A DNA stretch of 64,000 nucleotides from Endozoicomonas montiporae CL-33 (GTDB lineage: Bacteria > Pseudomonadota > Gammaproteobacteria > Pseudomonadales > Endozoicomonadaceae), in NCBI RefSeq assembly GCF_001583435.1, contig NZ_CP013251.1:3237215-3301214 (forward strand), in the 5' to 3' direction. Positions within the stretch are counted from its first letter, which is position 1. Every line of letters begins with the position of its first letter. Below are positions 16,383-26,788 of the stretch, piece after piece. A model generated the notes under the pieces. The model had not been told where the DNA came from, did not search any database, and saw nothing but the letters and a program-made list of their open reading frames with translations. The translations under genes and the position numbers were made by a program.

Positions 16383-16422
16383 CGCAGCAAGCTGCGGGGA
16401 ATTAGACCCAAGGCTTCGCATT
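16383..16422. repeat. REP-like palindromic repeat, copy 1
   Basis: CGCAGCAAGCTGCG followed by GGGAATTAGACCCAAGGCTTCG and CATT. A close copy lies at 40205-40244 (about 34 of 40 bases alike), and the hairpin at 16191-16361 has the same GCAA/AAGC design. It probably belongs to an interspersed intergenic repeat family of this genome. Confidence 0.65.
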
Positions 16423-16451
16423 AAAGACAGACTCTCTGATTAGCGACATCG

Positions 16452-16467
16452 GTTTCCTATAAGAAAC
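16452..16467. promoter_or_regulatory. Candidate operator upstream of the AGCS symporter
   Basis: GTTTCCTATAAGAAAC is a near-palindrome with 5-base arms. It differs at one position from GTTTCCAATAAGAAAC upstream of sdaA (18137-18152). The matching pair before two amino-acid genes suggests one regulator. Confidence 0.6.
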
Positions 16468-16482
16468 ACGACAGAATACCTG

Positions 16483-16556
16483 CAGCCCGCACCAGCGTTG
16501 AATTTGCCAACTTCATCCATTAAGTTAAAACAACCTGCGGGCTGACGATTTTTTTT
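16483..16556 (+). terminator. Possible attenuator in the AGCS symporter leader
   Basis: CAGCCCGCA (16483-16491) and TGCGGGCTG (16536-16544) form a nine-base stem with a 44-base loop, followed by ACGA and eight Ts, all upstream of the symporter start. It could be a leader attenuator or the end of a small RNA. I looked for and did not see the conserved core of a glycine riboswitch. Confidence 0.45.
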
Positions 16557-16633
16557 GCCGGAACTTTCATAGGGTTAGTGATTATTGTCCGGCCTGTAAC
16601 ACAGCGAAACGATAACAAACAACGGATAAAAGC

Positions 16634-18016
16634 ATGGAACTAATAACCAATATGGTGAACGCCATTAACGGGGTCGTCTGGGGGCCGTTAATGCTCGTTC
16701 TTATTCTGGGGGTAGGACTATTCCTGATGCTGGGTCTGCGGCTGATGCCCCTGCTCAGGCTGGGAACCGGCTTCAAATTATTATGGAGTGGTCGTACACC
16801 GGCAGAAGGTGAAGACAAGTCCGGAGAAATATCCCCGTTTCAGGCGTTAATGACCGCCCTGTCCGCCACCGTGGGTACCGGTAACATTGCCGGTGTGGCA
16901 ACCGCTGTCTTTCTGGGTGGCCCCGGTGCCCTGTTCTGGATGTGGTGTACGGCTCTGGTAGGTATGGCCACCAAGTTTGCAGAAGCCGTGCTGGCGGTTA
17001 AATTCCGCGAAGTAGACGACAAAGGCAACCATTACGGCGGCCCGATGTACTACATCAAGAATGGTCTGGGTTCTCGCTGGGCATGGCTGGGAACACTGTT
17101 TGCCCTGTTTGGCGCGATTGCCGGTTTTGGCATTGGTAACACGGTGCAATCAAACTCGGTAGCTGCCGTGTTTGCAGAAAATTTTGCCCTTCCAACCTGG
17201 GTCACCGGTGTTGCACTGATGGTTCTGGTCGGTCTGGTTCTGATTGGCGGCATTCGTCGTATTGGTCAGGTAGCAGGGGCACTGGTACCTTTCATGGCAA
17301 TTACTTACCTGATAGCCGGCCTAAGCGTTCTGGCCATTAATGCTGCCGCCATTCCTGAAGCGTTGTCTCTGGTCTTTACCTATGCCTTCTCACCCGTAGC
17401 CGCTACCGGTGGTTTCGCAGGCGCTGCGGTCTGGGCTGCTATTCGTTTCGGTGTGGCCCGAGGCGTGTTCTCCAACGAAGCAGGCCTAGGTTCAGCACCC
17501 ATTGCCCACGCTGCCGCTAAAACCAAAGATCCGGTGCGTCAGGGCATGATCGCCATGCTGGGCACCTTTATTGATACCATCATTATCTGCACCATTACCG
17601 GTCTGGTCATCATCACTTCCGGTCTGTGGACTTCCGGCGAATCCGGTGCTGCCCTGACCTCCATGGCCTTTGCCAAAGCCATGCCGGGCATCGGTAACTA
17701 TATTGTCACCTTCTCGCTGGCTATCTTCGCCTTTACTACCACCCTTGGCTGGAGCTTCTACGGCGAACGTTGTCTGGTATACCTGTTCGGCCCACGCTCG
17801 GTGAAGCCTTACCGGGTGCTGTGGATCATTGCCCTGCCTATTGGCGCAACCCTGAACCTGAACTTTATCTGGCTGGTTGCAGATACACTCAATGCCATGA
17901 TGGCCATACCAAACCTGATTGCTCTCGTACTGCTGAGCCCTGTGGTGTTCAAACTGGTGCGTGATTATCGGGCCAAAGAGGCGGATGAAAAAGAAGGTAA
18001 AACAGTGGCTGAATAG
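16634..18016 (+). CDS. AGCS-family Na+:alanine/glycine symporter
   Basis: A 460-residue inner-membrane protein with about eleven hydrophobic segments. Family motifs are present: ALSATVGTGNIAGVATAVFL near residue 75, GGPMYYIKNGLG near 137, FGVARGVFSNEAGLGSAPIA near 275 and the late GWSFYGERCLVYLFG. It imports alanine, glycine or serine with Na+. It is followed at 18326 by serine dehydratase, with an equivalent operator-like palindrome in front of each, and then gcvP, so the substrate is probably glycine or serine/alanine. The Na+ gradient may come from the NQR complex encoded at 46394-52235. Confidence 0.93.
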   Translation: MELITNMVNAINGVVWGPLMLVLILGVGLFLMLGLRLMPLLRLGTGFKLLWSGRTPAEGEDKSGEISPFQALMTALSATVGTGNIAGVATAVFLGGPGALFWMWCTALVGMATKFAEAVLAVKFREVDDKGNHYGGPMYYIKNGLGSRWAWLGTLFALFGAIAGFGIGNTVQSNSVAAVFAENFALPTWVTGVALMVLVGLVLIGGIRRIGQVAGALVPFMAITYLIAGLSVLAINAAAIPEALSLVFTYAFSPVAATGGFAGAAVWAAIRFGVARGVFSNEAGLGSAPIAHAAAKTKDPVRQGMIAMLGTFIDTIIICTITGLVIITSGLWTSGESGAALTSMAFAKAMPGIGNYIVTFSLAIFAFTTTLGWSFYGERCLVYLFGPRSVKPYRVLWIIALPIGATLNLNFIWLVADTLNAMMAIPNLIALVLLSPVVFKLVRDYRAKEADEKEGKTVAE

Positions 18017-18053
18017 TCATTGCCTGCTCATTCCCAATAACATCCCATAGTAA

Positions 18054-18090
18054 AAACGACCATGATGCCTGAACAACATAATGGTCGTTA
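18054..18090 (+). terminator. Hairpin after the AGCS symporter gene
   Basis: AACGACCAT / ATGGTCGTT form a nine-base stem about 40 bases after the symporter stop. There is no T-tract, so it may be only partial termination. Confidence 0.35.
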
Positions 18091-18136
18091 CCCCTGTCAT
18101 CTGCCCGCCCAACTGATCTGAATCATATTTTTCTTA

Positions 18137-18152
18137 GTTTCCAATAAGAAAC
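18137..18152. promoter_or_regulatory. Candidate operator upstream of sdaA
   Basis: GTTTCCAATAAGAAAC, 15 of 16 bases identical to the site at 16452-16467, lying about 190 bases before the sdaA start. Confidence 0.6.
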
Positions 18153-18325
18153 TTTAACCTTGATATGAAACAGGTCGATTGTTACCCTTCCTGAATGCTT
18201 GCCCGACTCAGCTGGAGCTGGCAGAAAACCCGGTACACACAAATAACGATCAGCCGGTCATTTCAATAAAATAAATACGAACAACAGCCACGAGCAAATC
18301 AGTGGAACCTGACGGAGTTATTCCT

Positions 18326-19705
18326 ATGGGCCTGAGTATCTTTGAACTGTTCAAAATTGGCGTTGGGCCCTCCTCATCACACACCGTTGGACCTATGTTG
18401 GCAGCCAACCGTTTTCTGGCCGAGCTGTCTGAAAAACAACTGATGAATCAGATCGCCAGCGTCAGAATTGATCTGTTTGGTTCACTGGCAATGACCGGTT
18501 CCGGACACGCCACCGACACGGCGGTATTGCTGGGTCTGCTGGGTGAACAGCCAGACCGGCTTGATCCTGACAAAGCACCAGCTCTGCTCAAAACCCTCGC
18601 CGACTCAGGGCAGATACTCCTGGCCGGACAATACCCTGTTGCCTTCTTTAAGGAACAACACCTGAAATTTCACTTCGGGCAGTCACTGCCCGCTCACCCC
18701 AATGGCATGACACTCTCTGTCAAAGACCACGCAGGCATGGTTCTGTACAGCAATAATTACTACTCCGTGGGTGGCGGCTTTGTGCTTGACGAACAGGAAG
18801 CCAGTACAAAGGCTGATGCAACACTTGCCCCCCGAACCATCCCTTACCCTTTTGATAATGCCGCCGAACTGCTTCAGCGCTGTCAGGAAAGCAACCTCAC
18901 CATTGCCGGGCTGGTCATGGCCAACGAACACCATCTGGCTCGCCATCAAAATATCGAACAGGAAGTGCTGCGCATCTGGGAAGTGATGGAACAATGCATT
19001 GACCGCGGCTGCTCACAGGACGGTGTACTGCCCGGAGGACTGAACGTGGCACGCCGGGCACATGACCTGTACCAGAAACTGTTAAACCGTGAAGATCACC
19101 AGAAAGACCAGCTGGAGCTGATGGACTGGGTCAGCCTGTTTGCACTGGCCGTCAATGAAGAAAACGCCGTGGGCGGACGTGTCGTCACAGCCCCCACCAA
19201 TGGCGCCGCAGGCGTGATACCTGCCGTTCTGGCCTATTACGTTCGTTTTGTAGAGTGCAGTGACCAGCAGGGCATCATCACATTCATTGCCACCGCTGCC
19301 GCCATTGGCATGCTTTACAAAAAAAATGCTTCTATTTCAGCCGCAGAAGTCGGCTGTCAGGGGGAAATAGGTGTTGCCTGCTCCATGGCCGCTGGCGGAC
19401 TCTGTGCTGTACTGGGAGGCTCACCACTGCAAATTGAAAACGCCGCAGAAATAGGCATGGAGCATAACCTTGGTCTGACCTGTGATCCTATTGGCGGACT
19501 GGTTCAGGTGCCTTGCATCGAACGAAATACCATGGGCGCAGTCAAAGCCATAAATGCCGCCCGACTGGCATTAAGCGGTACCGGAGAGCACCGGGTTTCT
19601 CTCGATGACGTGATTGAAACCATGCGCCAGACCGGGCTGGATATGCAGGACAAATACAAAGAAACCGCCATGGGCGGGCTGGCTGTGAATGTGGTGATGT
19701 GTTGA
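18326..19705 (+). CDS. sdaA: L-serine ammonia-lyase (iron-sulfur type)
   Basis: Converts L-serine to pyruvate and ammonia in the cytoplasm with a 4Fe-4S cluster. The single chain has the beta domain first ([20 protein letters not shown] at residues 4-23, the family signature) and the catalytic alpha domain after residue 200 ([20 protein letters not shown]). Likely cluster cysteines lie in [20 protein letters not shown] and [16 protein letters not shown] choose ATG 18326 because GGAG lies eight bases ahead and family members begin with this segment; the frame is open back to 18302. gcvP follows 90 bases later, so they are likely one operon. Confidence 0.94.
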   Translation: MGLSIFELFKIGVGPSSSHTVGPMLAANRFLAELSEKQLMNQIASVRIDLFGSLAMTGSGHATDTAVLLGLLGEQPDRLDPDKAPALLKTLADSGQILLAGQYPVAFFKEQHLKFHFGQSLPAHPNGMTLSVKDHAGMVLYSNNYYSVGGGFVLDEQEASTKADATLAPRTIPYPFDNAAELLQRCQESNLTIAGLVMANEHHLARHQNIEQEVLRIWEVMEQCIDRGCSQDGVLPGGLNVARRAHDLYQKLLNREDHQKDQLELMDWVSLFALAVNEENAVGGRVVTAPTNGAAGVIPAVLAYYVRFVECSDQQGIITFIATAAAIGMLYKKNASISAAEVGCQGEIGVACSMAAGGLCAVLGGSPLQIENAAEIGMEHNLGLTCDPIGGLVQVPCIERNTMGAVKAINAARLALSGTGEHRVSLDDVIETMRQTGLDMQDKYKETAMGGLAVNVVMC

Positions 19706-19795
19706 TACAGACACAGCCTGACTTAACAACAAACATCCACGACTGAGTCACCTTCGTAAAGGATACGAGAGACTGCGAGCAAGAAAGGTAGAAAC

Positions 19796-22675
19796 ATGGC
19801 CGTTGAGAAACAGACACTTGAGCAACTGGAGCGTAATGATGCATTTACCGGGCGTCATATTGGCCCGGACACCGACGAACAGCAGGCTATGTTAAACCAG
19901 CTGGGTGCTGACTCGCTGGCAGAGCTGATTGAAGAAACGGTACCGGGTGCAATTCATAACCTCGAGCCCCTGAAAGTCACCATCAGCATGACTGAACAGC
20001 AGGCATTGAACAGGCTACGCGCCCTTGCCGACCAGAACAAAGTGTTCAAATCCTACATCGGCATGGGCTACCACAACACGCATGTACCACCGGTGATTCA
20101 GCGTAATGTGTTGGAAAACCCCGGCTGGTACACCGCTTACACGCCCTATCAGCCCGAAATTTCCCAGGGACGTCTGGAAGCGCTGCTGAATTATCAACAG
20201 ATGGTGATGGACCTGACCGGCATGGAGGTGGCAAACGCATCACTACTGGACGAAGCCACCGCTGCCGCTGAAGCCATGGCTTTATGTCGTCGCTCCAACC
20301 GCAGCAAACACCCGGTGTTTTTTGTCGCCGATGATGTGCACCCACAAACCATAGAAGTGATCCGGACCCGCGCGGCGCATATGGACATTCAGGTTGTGGT
20401 GGGTAATCCATACACCGAGCTTGATAAACACGACATCTTCGGTATACAGCTTCAATACCCCGGCACCTACGGTGAAATAGGCGACATTGCCAGTGTTATT
20501 AAACAGGCGCGCCAGCAAAAAGCCATGGTATCGGTAGCAGCCGACCTGCTGGCATTGGTGCTGTTGAAATCGCCGGGTGAACTGGGTGCTGATATCGCCC
20601 TGGGCAACACCCAGCGTTTTGGCGTTCCCATGGGCTTTGGTGGCCCGCATGCGGCCTATTTTGCCACCAGTACCAAACTGAAACGTTCGATTCCCGGCCG
20701 TATTATTGGTGTATCCGTTGACAGCCGTGGCAATCAGGCGTTGCGCATGGCGATGCAAACCCGTGAACAACATATTCGCCGGGAAAAAGCGACTTCCAAT
20801 ATCTGTACCGCACAGGCGCTGCTGGCAAACATGGCCGGTTTTTACGCCGTTTATCATGGTGCCAAAGGGCTGGAACGGATTGCTGAACGTGTTCATCGCC
20901 TGACCACCATTCTGGCAAGAGGACTAAGCACGCTGGGCGTCAAATGCAACACCTCCTACTTTGACACCCTGACATTCACCGTAGGCAGTGAACAGAATCA
21001 TATTTACCGGAAGGCTCTGCAAGCGGGCTGTAACCTGCGCCTGATTGGCAGTGACCAACTGGGTATCAGCCTGGACGAAACCACCACCCGCGAAGACATC
21101 AGTCAGCTGTTTGATATTATTCTGGGAGCAGGCAATGATCTGGATATCGAACAGATGGATGCCCAGATCGAGATTTCAGGCATACACCACGAACAGCGCC
21201 GGACCAATGACATTCTGACCCACCCGACCTTCAGCCGCTACCACTGTGAAACGGATATGCTGCGTTACCTCAAACAGCTGGAAAACAAGGATTACTCCCT
21301 GACCCACGGTATGATTCCACTGGGTTCCTGCACCATGAAGCTGAACGCAACCGCAGAAATGTTGCCCGTATCCTGGCCGGAGTTTGCCAATATTCATCCC
21401 TTTGCACCCCGCAATCAGGTGCAGGGTTACATGACCATGATTCGCGAACTGGAGCAGGATCTGATCACCATTACCGGTTACGACGCCCTGTCGATGCAGC
21501 CTAACTCGGGTGCCCAGGGTGAATATGCAGGCCTGCTGGCGATCCGCAACTATCAGGAAGCCAATGGACAGGCACATCGTAATATCTGTCTGATCCCGTC
21601 ATCAGCCCATGGCACTAATCCGGCTTCTGCCGCCATGCTCGGCCTGAAAGTGGTGATTGTGGAATGTGACAGCAACGGCAATGTTGATATCGGTGACTTG
21701 CAGCACAAGGCTGAACAGTACAGCGAGCAGCTGTCCACCCTGATGGTGACCTATCCTTCCACCCATGGCGTGTTTGAAGAAAACATTCGCACCATCTGTT
21801 CCATCATCCACAAACATGGTGGACAGGTGTATATGGATGGCGCCAATATGAACGCACTGGTCGGCATTGCCCAGCCCGGACAGTTTGGTTCTGATGTCTC
21901 GCACCTGAACCTTCATAAAACCTTTGCCATTCCTCACGGAGGCGGCGGGCCAGGCATGGGGCCTATTGGTGTTAAACAACACCTTGCACCCTATCTGCCA
22001 AATCACAGCGTCAGTCCGATAAAAGGCGCTCATGAAGGTATCGGTGCCGTAGCCGCGGCACCCTTTGGCAGTTCATCGATTCTTCCCATCAGCTGGATGT
22101 ACATCAAAATGCTGGGACGCACCGGTTTGAAAGCATCGTCTGAAGTCGCAATTCTGAACGCCAACTATATTGCCGAACGCCTGTCCGAGCATTACAGCGT
22201 TCTGTATCGTGGCCGTAATAACCGTGTTGCTCACGAATGCATCATTGATATACGACCGATTAAAGACGACAGTGGAATTTCCGAAGAGGACATCGCCAAA
22301 CGACTGATGGATTACGGTTTCCATGCGCCCACCATGTCGTTCCCTGTGGCCGGTACTCTGATGATTGAGCCAACAGAATCAGAATCCAAAGCTGAAATTG
22401 ACCGTTTTATCGATGCACTGATTGCTATCCGTCAGGAGATCAAAAAGGTTGAAAGCGGCCAATGGCCTGTCGAGAACAATCCACTGGTTCACGCGCCACA
22501 CACTCTGTCTGACCTGATGGAAGGCAACTGGGATCGTCCATACTCCAGAGAAGAAGCCGTATCCCCAGCCGGAAATAGAACCAGTAAATACTGGCCTGCC
22601 GTTAACCGGGTGGATAATGCATTTGGCGACAGAAACTTTATCTGCAGCTGCCCTTCTGTTGATGAATACCGATAA
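19796..22675 (+). CDS. gcvP: Glycine dehydrogenase (aminomethyl-transferring), P-protein
   Basis: A 959-residue PLP enzyme that decarboxylates glycine and loads the aminomethyl group on the lipoylated H-protein. It is a full-length single-chain P-protein: [18 protein letters not shown] at the start, [20 protein letters not shown], the glycine-rich [16 protein letters not shown], then [18 protein letters not shown] and the PLP lysine in [20 protein letters not shown]. The end reads [18 protein letters not shown] as in homologues. AAAGG lies seven bases before ATG. gcvT is 6.6 kb downstream and gcvH is absent from the window. A transposase remnant follows 80 bases after the stop. Confidence 0.97.
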   Translation: MAVEKQTLEQLERNDAFTGRHIGPDTDEQQAMLNQLGADSLAELIEETVPGAIHNLEPLKVTISMTEQQALNRLRALADQNKVFKSYIGMGYHNTHVPPVIQRNVLENPGWYTAYTPYQPEISQGRLEALLNYQQMVMDLTGMEVANASLLDEATAAAEAMALCRRSNRSKHPVFFVADDVHPQTIEVIRTRAAHMDIQVVVGNPYTELDKHDIFGIQLQYPGTYGEIGDIASVIKQARQQKAMVSVAADLLALVLLKSPGELGADIALGNTQRFGVPMGFGGPHAAYFATSTKLKRSIPGRIIGVSVDSRGNQALRMAMQTREQHIRREKATSNICTAQALLANMAGFYAVYHGAKGLERIAERVHRLTTILARGLSTLGVKCNTSYFDTLTFTVGSEQNHIYRKALQAGCNLRLIGSDQLGISLDETTTREDISQLFDIILGAGNDLDIEQMDAQIEISGIHHEQRRTNDILTHPTFSRYHCETDMLRYLKQLENKDYSLTHGMIPLGSCTMKLNATAEMLPVSWPEFANIHPFAPRNQVQGYMTMIRELEQDLITITGYDALSMQPNSGAQGEYAGLLAIRNYQEANGQAHRNICLIPSSAHGTNPASAAMLGLKVVIVECDSNGNVDIGDLQHKAEQYSEQLSTLMVTYPSTHGVFEENIRTICSIIHKHGGQVYMDGANMNALVGIAQPGQFGSDVSHLNLHKTFAIPHGGGGPGMGPIGVKQHLAPYLPNHSVSPIKGAHEGIGAVAAAPFGSSSILPISWMYIKMLGRTGLKASSEVAILNANYIAERLSEHYSVLYRGRNNRVAHECIIDIRPIKDDSGISEEDIAKRLMDYGFHAPTMSFPVAGTLMIEPTESESKAEIDRFIDALIAIRQEIKKVESGQWPVENNPLVHAPHTLSDLMEGNWDRPYSREEAVSPAGNRTSKYWPAVNRVDNAFGDRNFICSCPSVDEYR

Positions 22676-22752
22676 TCGTACTGCAAGATCTGCTGACAAG
22701 GGGGCTTCTTAGGGTGGACATTAAGAAGAGGCTCTTATCGGATTCCAGACTG

Positions 22753-23490
22753 CTACGTAACCAGCAAGCTAATTAATGGTTGAAGTAACCCTTTACCCCG
22801 GATTCCGGCGTTATGAACGAACTCAAAGAAGCCGAGGTACAAAGGTAAGCTTTCCTGAGAAATCCCCCTGTGAGGTCTGAGCCATGAACGGAGCAATGAC
22901 CAGAAGCCTTCCATGGTGTTTACGTGTACTTCATAAATACCATCCTTGTCATCATCCCGGGCGTACTCGCTTTTACCATGACAGACAGATTTATGCCTGT
23001 AACCCCACTCTTCAAGGGAGTTGTAAATGCTGTATTCATCAGTGTAAGTTTGGGTTCCCTTGGCTACATGCTTCGTAATGAAAGGCTTTATGGTGGCTTT
23101 TCGAACATTATCCAGCATGTTGATAATGACCTGACCTCCTCGCTGAATCATTCCCAGAACGGGAGGCTTGTCTTTTTCGAGAGTTCCTCTGCCCGGAGCT
23201 CCTTTTAATCTTCTTTTTCGGGGAGGGCGCGATAGATTTTTTTAAAGCTTCAGGATGTCCTTTGTGACATGCGACGATGTACACTTCGTCGAACTCTACC
23301 TCTCCCTCAAGAGTAATGTCAGGCTTGCGTTTAACGACAGAGGTTCGCAACAAGGTTGTCATTACATGTACATCACTCAGTGAAAGGTCAAGTTCTTTAG
23401 AAATCTGGCTGTTGGAAACATTGAGTCCCATCAGGTACAGACAGGAAACCCACACCTTAAGAGGCTGATGATGCCCAGCAAAGACAGTAG
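22753..23490 (-). pseudogene. IS1595-family transposase remnant
   Basis: Two frames form one transposase. The first (about 23490-23240) has FAGHHQPLKVWVSCLYLMGL and VEFDEVYIVACHKGHPEALK. The second (about 23236-22753) has GTLEKDKPPVLGMIQRGGQ, YTDEYSIYNSLEEWGYRHK and the ending EGFWSLLRSWLRPHRGISQE. The shift falls at seven As on the minus strand (23237-23243), reading TTA AAA AAA in frame 0, a classic A-AAA-AAA slippery heptamer, so either programmed slippage or mutation. The N-terminal zinc ribbon is scrambled into other frames near 23480-23540, so the element is a remnant. The right edge probably lies near 22700, but no clear terminal repeat was assigned. Confidence 0.8.
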
Positions 23491-23574
23491 TGCTGTGATT
23501 GCTTTGACCCCCTCATGCCTGCCATTCCACACAGCCTTCGTGAAAGCTTGACCAATGATATTCAAGAAGCAGTC

Positions 23575-24318
23575 ATGCTGGATAATTTCAATCCGTCCTT
23601 TTTTCAAGAAGAATTCAAACAGATTCTGCATTACTGCACACAACACCAGTCTGGCACCGCAGAAAACTGGCTAACCAAACTGGCCACCTTTGATGCCCAG
23701 TTAAAAAGCGGCACTGTTGATCACGTTTTGAAAACAGACATTATTGATACAGCCAGCCAACTGAAACAGCAGGGTATTGATCTGAAAACGCTGCTACTGT
23801 GCCGAAGCTGCGGCCTGAACATAGCGGCCATACGTTTCGCCCTGCCGGAATTAAAGCTGGAACGTTTCAGCGTGGAACCGTCAGATAGCATCGAGTGTCC
23901 GACACGTATTTATAAACCACTGTCTGATAACGACATAGAAACTGCAGCCCTGATGATGACTCGTCAACTGGCTGAATTGATCCCGGCTCTGTACGCCAAT
24001 TTATACCTGCATAACGAAGGCGAGCGGATATCACAATCGTTATTTGACGAAGACAACCAATCCTCCCTGATGCTTGAGCGATTTATAGGCAGATTATTTT
24101 CTACGGTAGAACTCAGTGGTAACGAATTAAACCGGCAACTGGAGTCTGGTAAAACGGACTTACATCAGCTGGCTGATTTTCTTCAGGGGAAGTGGGGAGA
24201 CGACTATTTTGCTGCCCTTCATCAGGCTGCCACAGCGCCAGAAAACAACGCAGTACGTCTGGGTTTAATGAAACTGACGACACAGGACTGGCAACGCATT
24301 CATAAAGCTGATCAGTGA
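23575..24318 (+). CDS. Unknown helical protein
   Basis: About 247 residues with no recognised family. The open frame reaches back to 23515, but the first 20 codons overlap the transposase remnant, so MLDNFNPSFFQEEF at 23575 is the more likely start. The sequence is mostly helical and hydrophilic, with NWLTKLATFDAQLKSG, a Cys-containing segment KTLLLCRSCGLNIAAIR near residues 75-91, and QLADFLQGKWGDDYFAALHQ near the end. No signal peptide or membrane segment is visible. It is convergent with abgT across a strong terminator. Confidence 0.5.
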   Translation: MLDNFNPSFFQEEFKQILHYCTQHQSGTAENWLTKLATFDAQLKSGTVDHVLKTDIIDTASQLKQQGIDLKTLLLCRSCGLNIAAIRFALPELKLERFSVEPSDSIECPTRIYKPLSDNDIETAALMMTRQLAELIPALYANLYLHNEGERISQSLFDEDNQSSLMLERFIGRLFSTVELSGNELNRQLESGKTDLHQLADFLQGKWGDDYFAALHQAATAPENNAVRLGLMKLTTQDWQRIHKADQ

Positions 24319-24327
24319 AACATAAAT

Positions 24328-24356
24328 AAACGGGCAGTATTATTACTGCCCGTTTT
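24328..24356. terminator. Bidirectional intrinsic terminator
   Basis: Perfect 12-base stem AAACGGGCAGTA / TACTGCCCGTTT with loop TTAT and T-rich flanks on both strands, between the convergent genes at 23575-24318 and 24397-25974. Confidence 0.9.
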
Positions 24357-24396
24357 CTGTCAGGCGACGGTATCGCCTGGCTGTCATGCGTTGCAA

Positions 24397-25974
24397 TTAC
24401 ATGAACATCACAGCACCCGGCCCCAGAGGCAGGTTCAGCATGCTCCAGACGATGAACAGAACAATCCAGCCACCCAGGAAGAAGAAGGTGTATGGCATCA
24501 TCATGGAGATCACAGTACCCATACCGATCTTAGGACCATTTTCTTCCTGATAACGGGCAGCAAAGCTGGCAATAATCGGGAAGTAGGTCATCAGCGGTGT
24601 GATGATGTTGGTGGTGGAGTCACCGATACGGTAAGCCACCTGAGTGTATTCCGGAGTGAAGCCCATCTGCATGAACATCGGGATAAATACCGGTGCCATA
24701 ATCAGCCACTTGGAGCTGGCCCCCCCCATGAACAGGTTAACCACTGCAGACAGAAGCACCATGGCTACCGCCAATGGCAGACCGGTAAAGCCAATGTTAT
24801 TCAGCAAATCTGCACCGGACACCGCAGCCACAATACCCAGATTTGAGTAGGTAAAGTAAGAAACGAACTGGGCGGAAACAAAAATAATCACCAGAACGCT
24901 CGCCATGGTAGACATGGACTTGACCATGCCCTGCACCACACCTTCTGCACTTTCAAAGGTTTTGGAACCAAAACCATAAGCTGCACCCGGAATCAGGAAC
25001 AAAGCGGTCAGAATCAGAATGATGGACTGCATGAACGGAGAGTTGCCCAGAATCTGGCCAGACGCAGGATCACGCAGCGGCGCAGCTTCAGGAATAATCA
25101 GAGCGCACAGCAAAGCCACCAGCGCAAAGAATGACCACTTGGCACGCTTCAGACCGGCCAGTTCTTCCGGGGTCATGGCATCGGCTTTTTCACCCATGTC
25201 ACCACCGTATGAACCCAGTCGAGGCTCAACAATCTTGTCGGTAACAATCGTACCCAGAATGGTGATCAGGAAGGTAGACACCACCATGAAGTAGTAGTTG
25301 GCTACCGGCGTTACCATGTAGGTCGGGTCCATGATACGCGCCGCTTCAGTGGAGATACCACCCAGCAGCGGGTCAGTCGAACCGATGACCAGGTTGGCAG
25401 AGAAACCACCGGATACACCGGCAAACGCGGCTGCAATACCGGCCAGCGGGTGACGGCCAAAACTCATGAAAACAATCGCACCCAGTGGTACCAGAACCAC
25501 ATAACCCGCATCGGAAGCGATGTTGGACATGATACCGGCAAATACCAAAATAGGCGTCAGAAGACTTTTAGGCGTCGCCAGAACCATACGCTTCAGCATC
25601 GCGCTGATCAGGCCGGAATATTCCGCAACACCCACACCCAGCATCGCTACCAGAATGGTGCCCAGAGCAGCATGACCGGTGAATGCGTTGATCGCGTTGG
25701 TAAACATGAAGCGAACACCATCAGCGGTCAGAAGGCTTTTGATAGCAACGGTGGTAGGCACCAGCTCACCACTGGCACGATCCATGGCATCGTAAGTGAC
25801 GGATACGCCAATCAGGCTCAGCAGTGCAGAGAGTGCTACGGTACCGACGGCAAAGTAGAAGAACATGATGATTGGATGCGGCAGAGCGTTACCACCACGC
25901 TCAACAATATCCAGGAAGCGCTGAAGTGCACCTTTCTGACCCGAAGCCGGGCTCGAACTCACTGCAGTGTTCAT
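24397..25974 (-). CDS. abgT: AbgT-family transporter
   Basis: A 525-residue inner-membrane protein of the p-aminobenzoyl-glutamate transporter family, some members of which export sulfonamides. Typical segments: PHPIIMFFYFAVGTVALSAL near residue 31, NAINAFTGHAALGTILVAML near 90, MSNIASDAGYVVLVPLGAIV near 150 and FAGVSGGFSANLVIGSTDPL near 180. The C-terminal half has NLFMGGASSKWLIMAPVFIP. I choose 25974 (MNTAVSSSPAS) since AAGGA sits before it; the frame is open 30 codons further. It lies divergent from the RidA gene. The substrate cannot be told from sequence alone. Confidence 0.9.
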   Translation of the reverse strand: MNTAVSSSPASGQKGALQRFLDIVERGGNALPHPIIMFFYFAVGTVALSALLSLIGVSVTYDAMDRASGELVPTTVAIKSLLTADGVRFMFTNAINAFTGHAALGTILVAMLGVGVAEYSGLISAMLKRMVLATPKSLLTPILVFAGIMSNIASDAGYVVLVPLGAIVFMSFGRHPLAGIAAAFAGVSGGFSANLVIGSTDPLLGGISTEAARIMDPTYMVTPVANYYFMVVSTFLITILGTIVTDKIVEPRLGSYGGDMGEKADAMTPEELAGLKRAKWSFFALVALLCALIIPEAAPLRDPASGQILGNSPFMQSIILILTALFLIPGAAYGFGSKTFESAEGVVQGMVKSMSTMASVLVIIFVSAQFVSYFTYSNLGIVAAVSGADLLNNIGFTGLPLAVAMVLLSAVVNLFMGGASSKWLIMAPVFIPMFMQMGFTPEYTQVAYRIGDSTTNIITPLMTYFPIIASFAARYQEENGPKIGMGTVISMMMPYTFFFLGGWIVLFIVWSMLNLPLGPGAVMFM

Positions 25975-26239
25975 GAAAAAATCCTTATTTGAGGGAAATA
26001 ATGTCTGAACGGATAAACGACCTGTCAAAGCACTGCCAGCCATAGCAATACTTCGACCAACCACCTTTTACAAATGAAAACAGTCTGTACAAAAAAACGG
26101 CTTACACTTACATCCAGTGATCAAATATCCAACAGACAGACGATAGCTATTTTCCGCATTTCGTTTGCATCAGTGCTGACATACGTCAATTTCATGCCAA
26201 TTAAGAGTGTTTTTTTTGATCAATCCGCCTGATAAAAGT

Positions 26240-26257
26240 ACTTATTTCTTAATAAGT
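26240..26257. promoter_or_regulatory. Candidate operator between abgT and ridA
   Basis: ACTTATT-TCTT-AATAAGT, a perfect seven-base inverted repeat in the 417-base divergent intergenic region (25975-26391), which is otherwise AT-rich and without genes. It is loosely similar to the GTTTCC-type sites but not the same. Confidence 0.4.
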
Positions 26258-26391
26258 TAGACATTTCAGGATTATTTTATGCGCTATTCGTATAGATAAT
26301 AAACGACAGTTTTTTTAACTCTGCCATTTCGCAGTAAAAACAGTACACTGCCTGTTGTTTATTGAGTGAAACTGACAGGAAGTACTTTGAT

Positions 26392-26748
26392 ATGACGATT
26401 GAACGACAGCAAACCAGCCAGCGCATGAGCCGTATTGTGAAACATCAGGGAACAGTTTACCTGTGTGGTCAGGTCTGTGCCGATGCCTCTGCAGGCATTA
26501 CAGAACAAACCCAAACCATGCTGGATAAAGTAGACACACTGCTGCTGGAAGCAGGTTCGGACCGCAAGCACATTCTGTCAGCCACCCTTTACATTAAAAC
26601 CATGGACGACTTTGCGGAAATGAACGCGGTATGGGATGCCTGGGTACCGGAAGGGTATGCGCCTGCCCGTGCCTGTGTAGAAGCATCAATGGCACGGGAA
26701 GCACTGTTAGTTGAAATTTCTGTGATTGCTGCGGTAAAAGAAGACTGA
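26392..26748 (+). CDS. RidA/YjgF-family protein
   Basis: A 118-residue soluble protein of the enamine/imine deaminase family, which removes reactive intermediates made by PLP enzymes such as serine dehydratase. The pattern [40 protein letters not shown] and [20 protein letters not shown] matches the family, with an Arg at the usual substrate-binding position (PARACVE). GGAAG lies about ten bases before the ATG at 26392; the open frame continues to a GTG at 26362. Its presence near sdaA, a generator of 2-aminoacrylate, is a suggestive link. It is the YoaB-like type rather than the classical RidA. Confidence 0.85.
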   Translation: MTIERQQTSQRMSRIVKHQGTVYLCGQVCADASAGITEQTQTMLDKVDTLLLEAGSDRKHILSATLYIKTMDDFAEMNAVWDAWVPEGYAPARACVEASMAREALLVEISVIAAVKED

Positions 26749-26788
26749 TCACACTGAAGGGGCATGCACTGCACGCCCCACTGCGTGC

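Noticed and set aside
16440..16630. Glycine riboswitch upstream of the AGCS symporter
   Set aside because: The expected conserved core segments were not found; only a long-loop terminator and a palindrome are visible.
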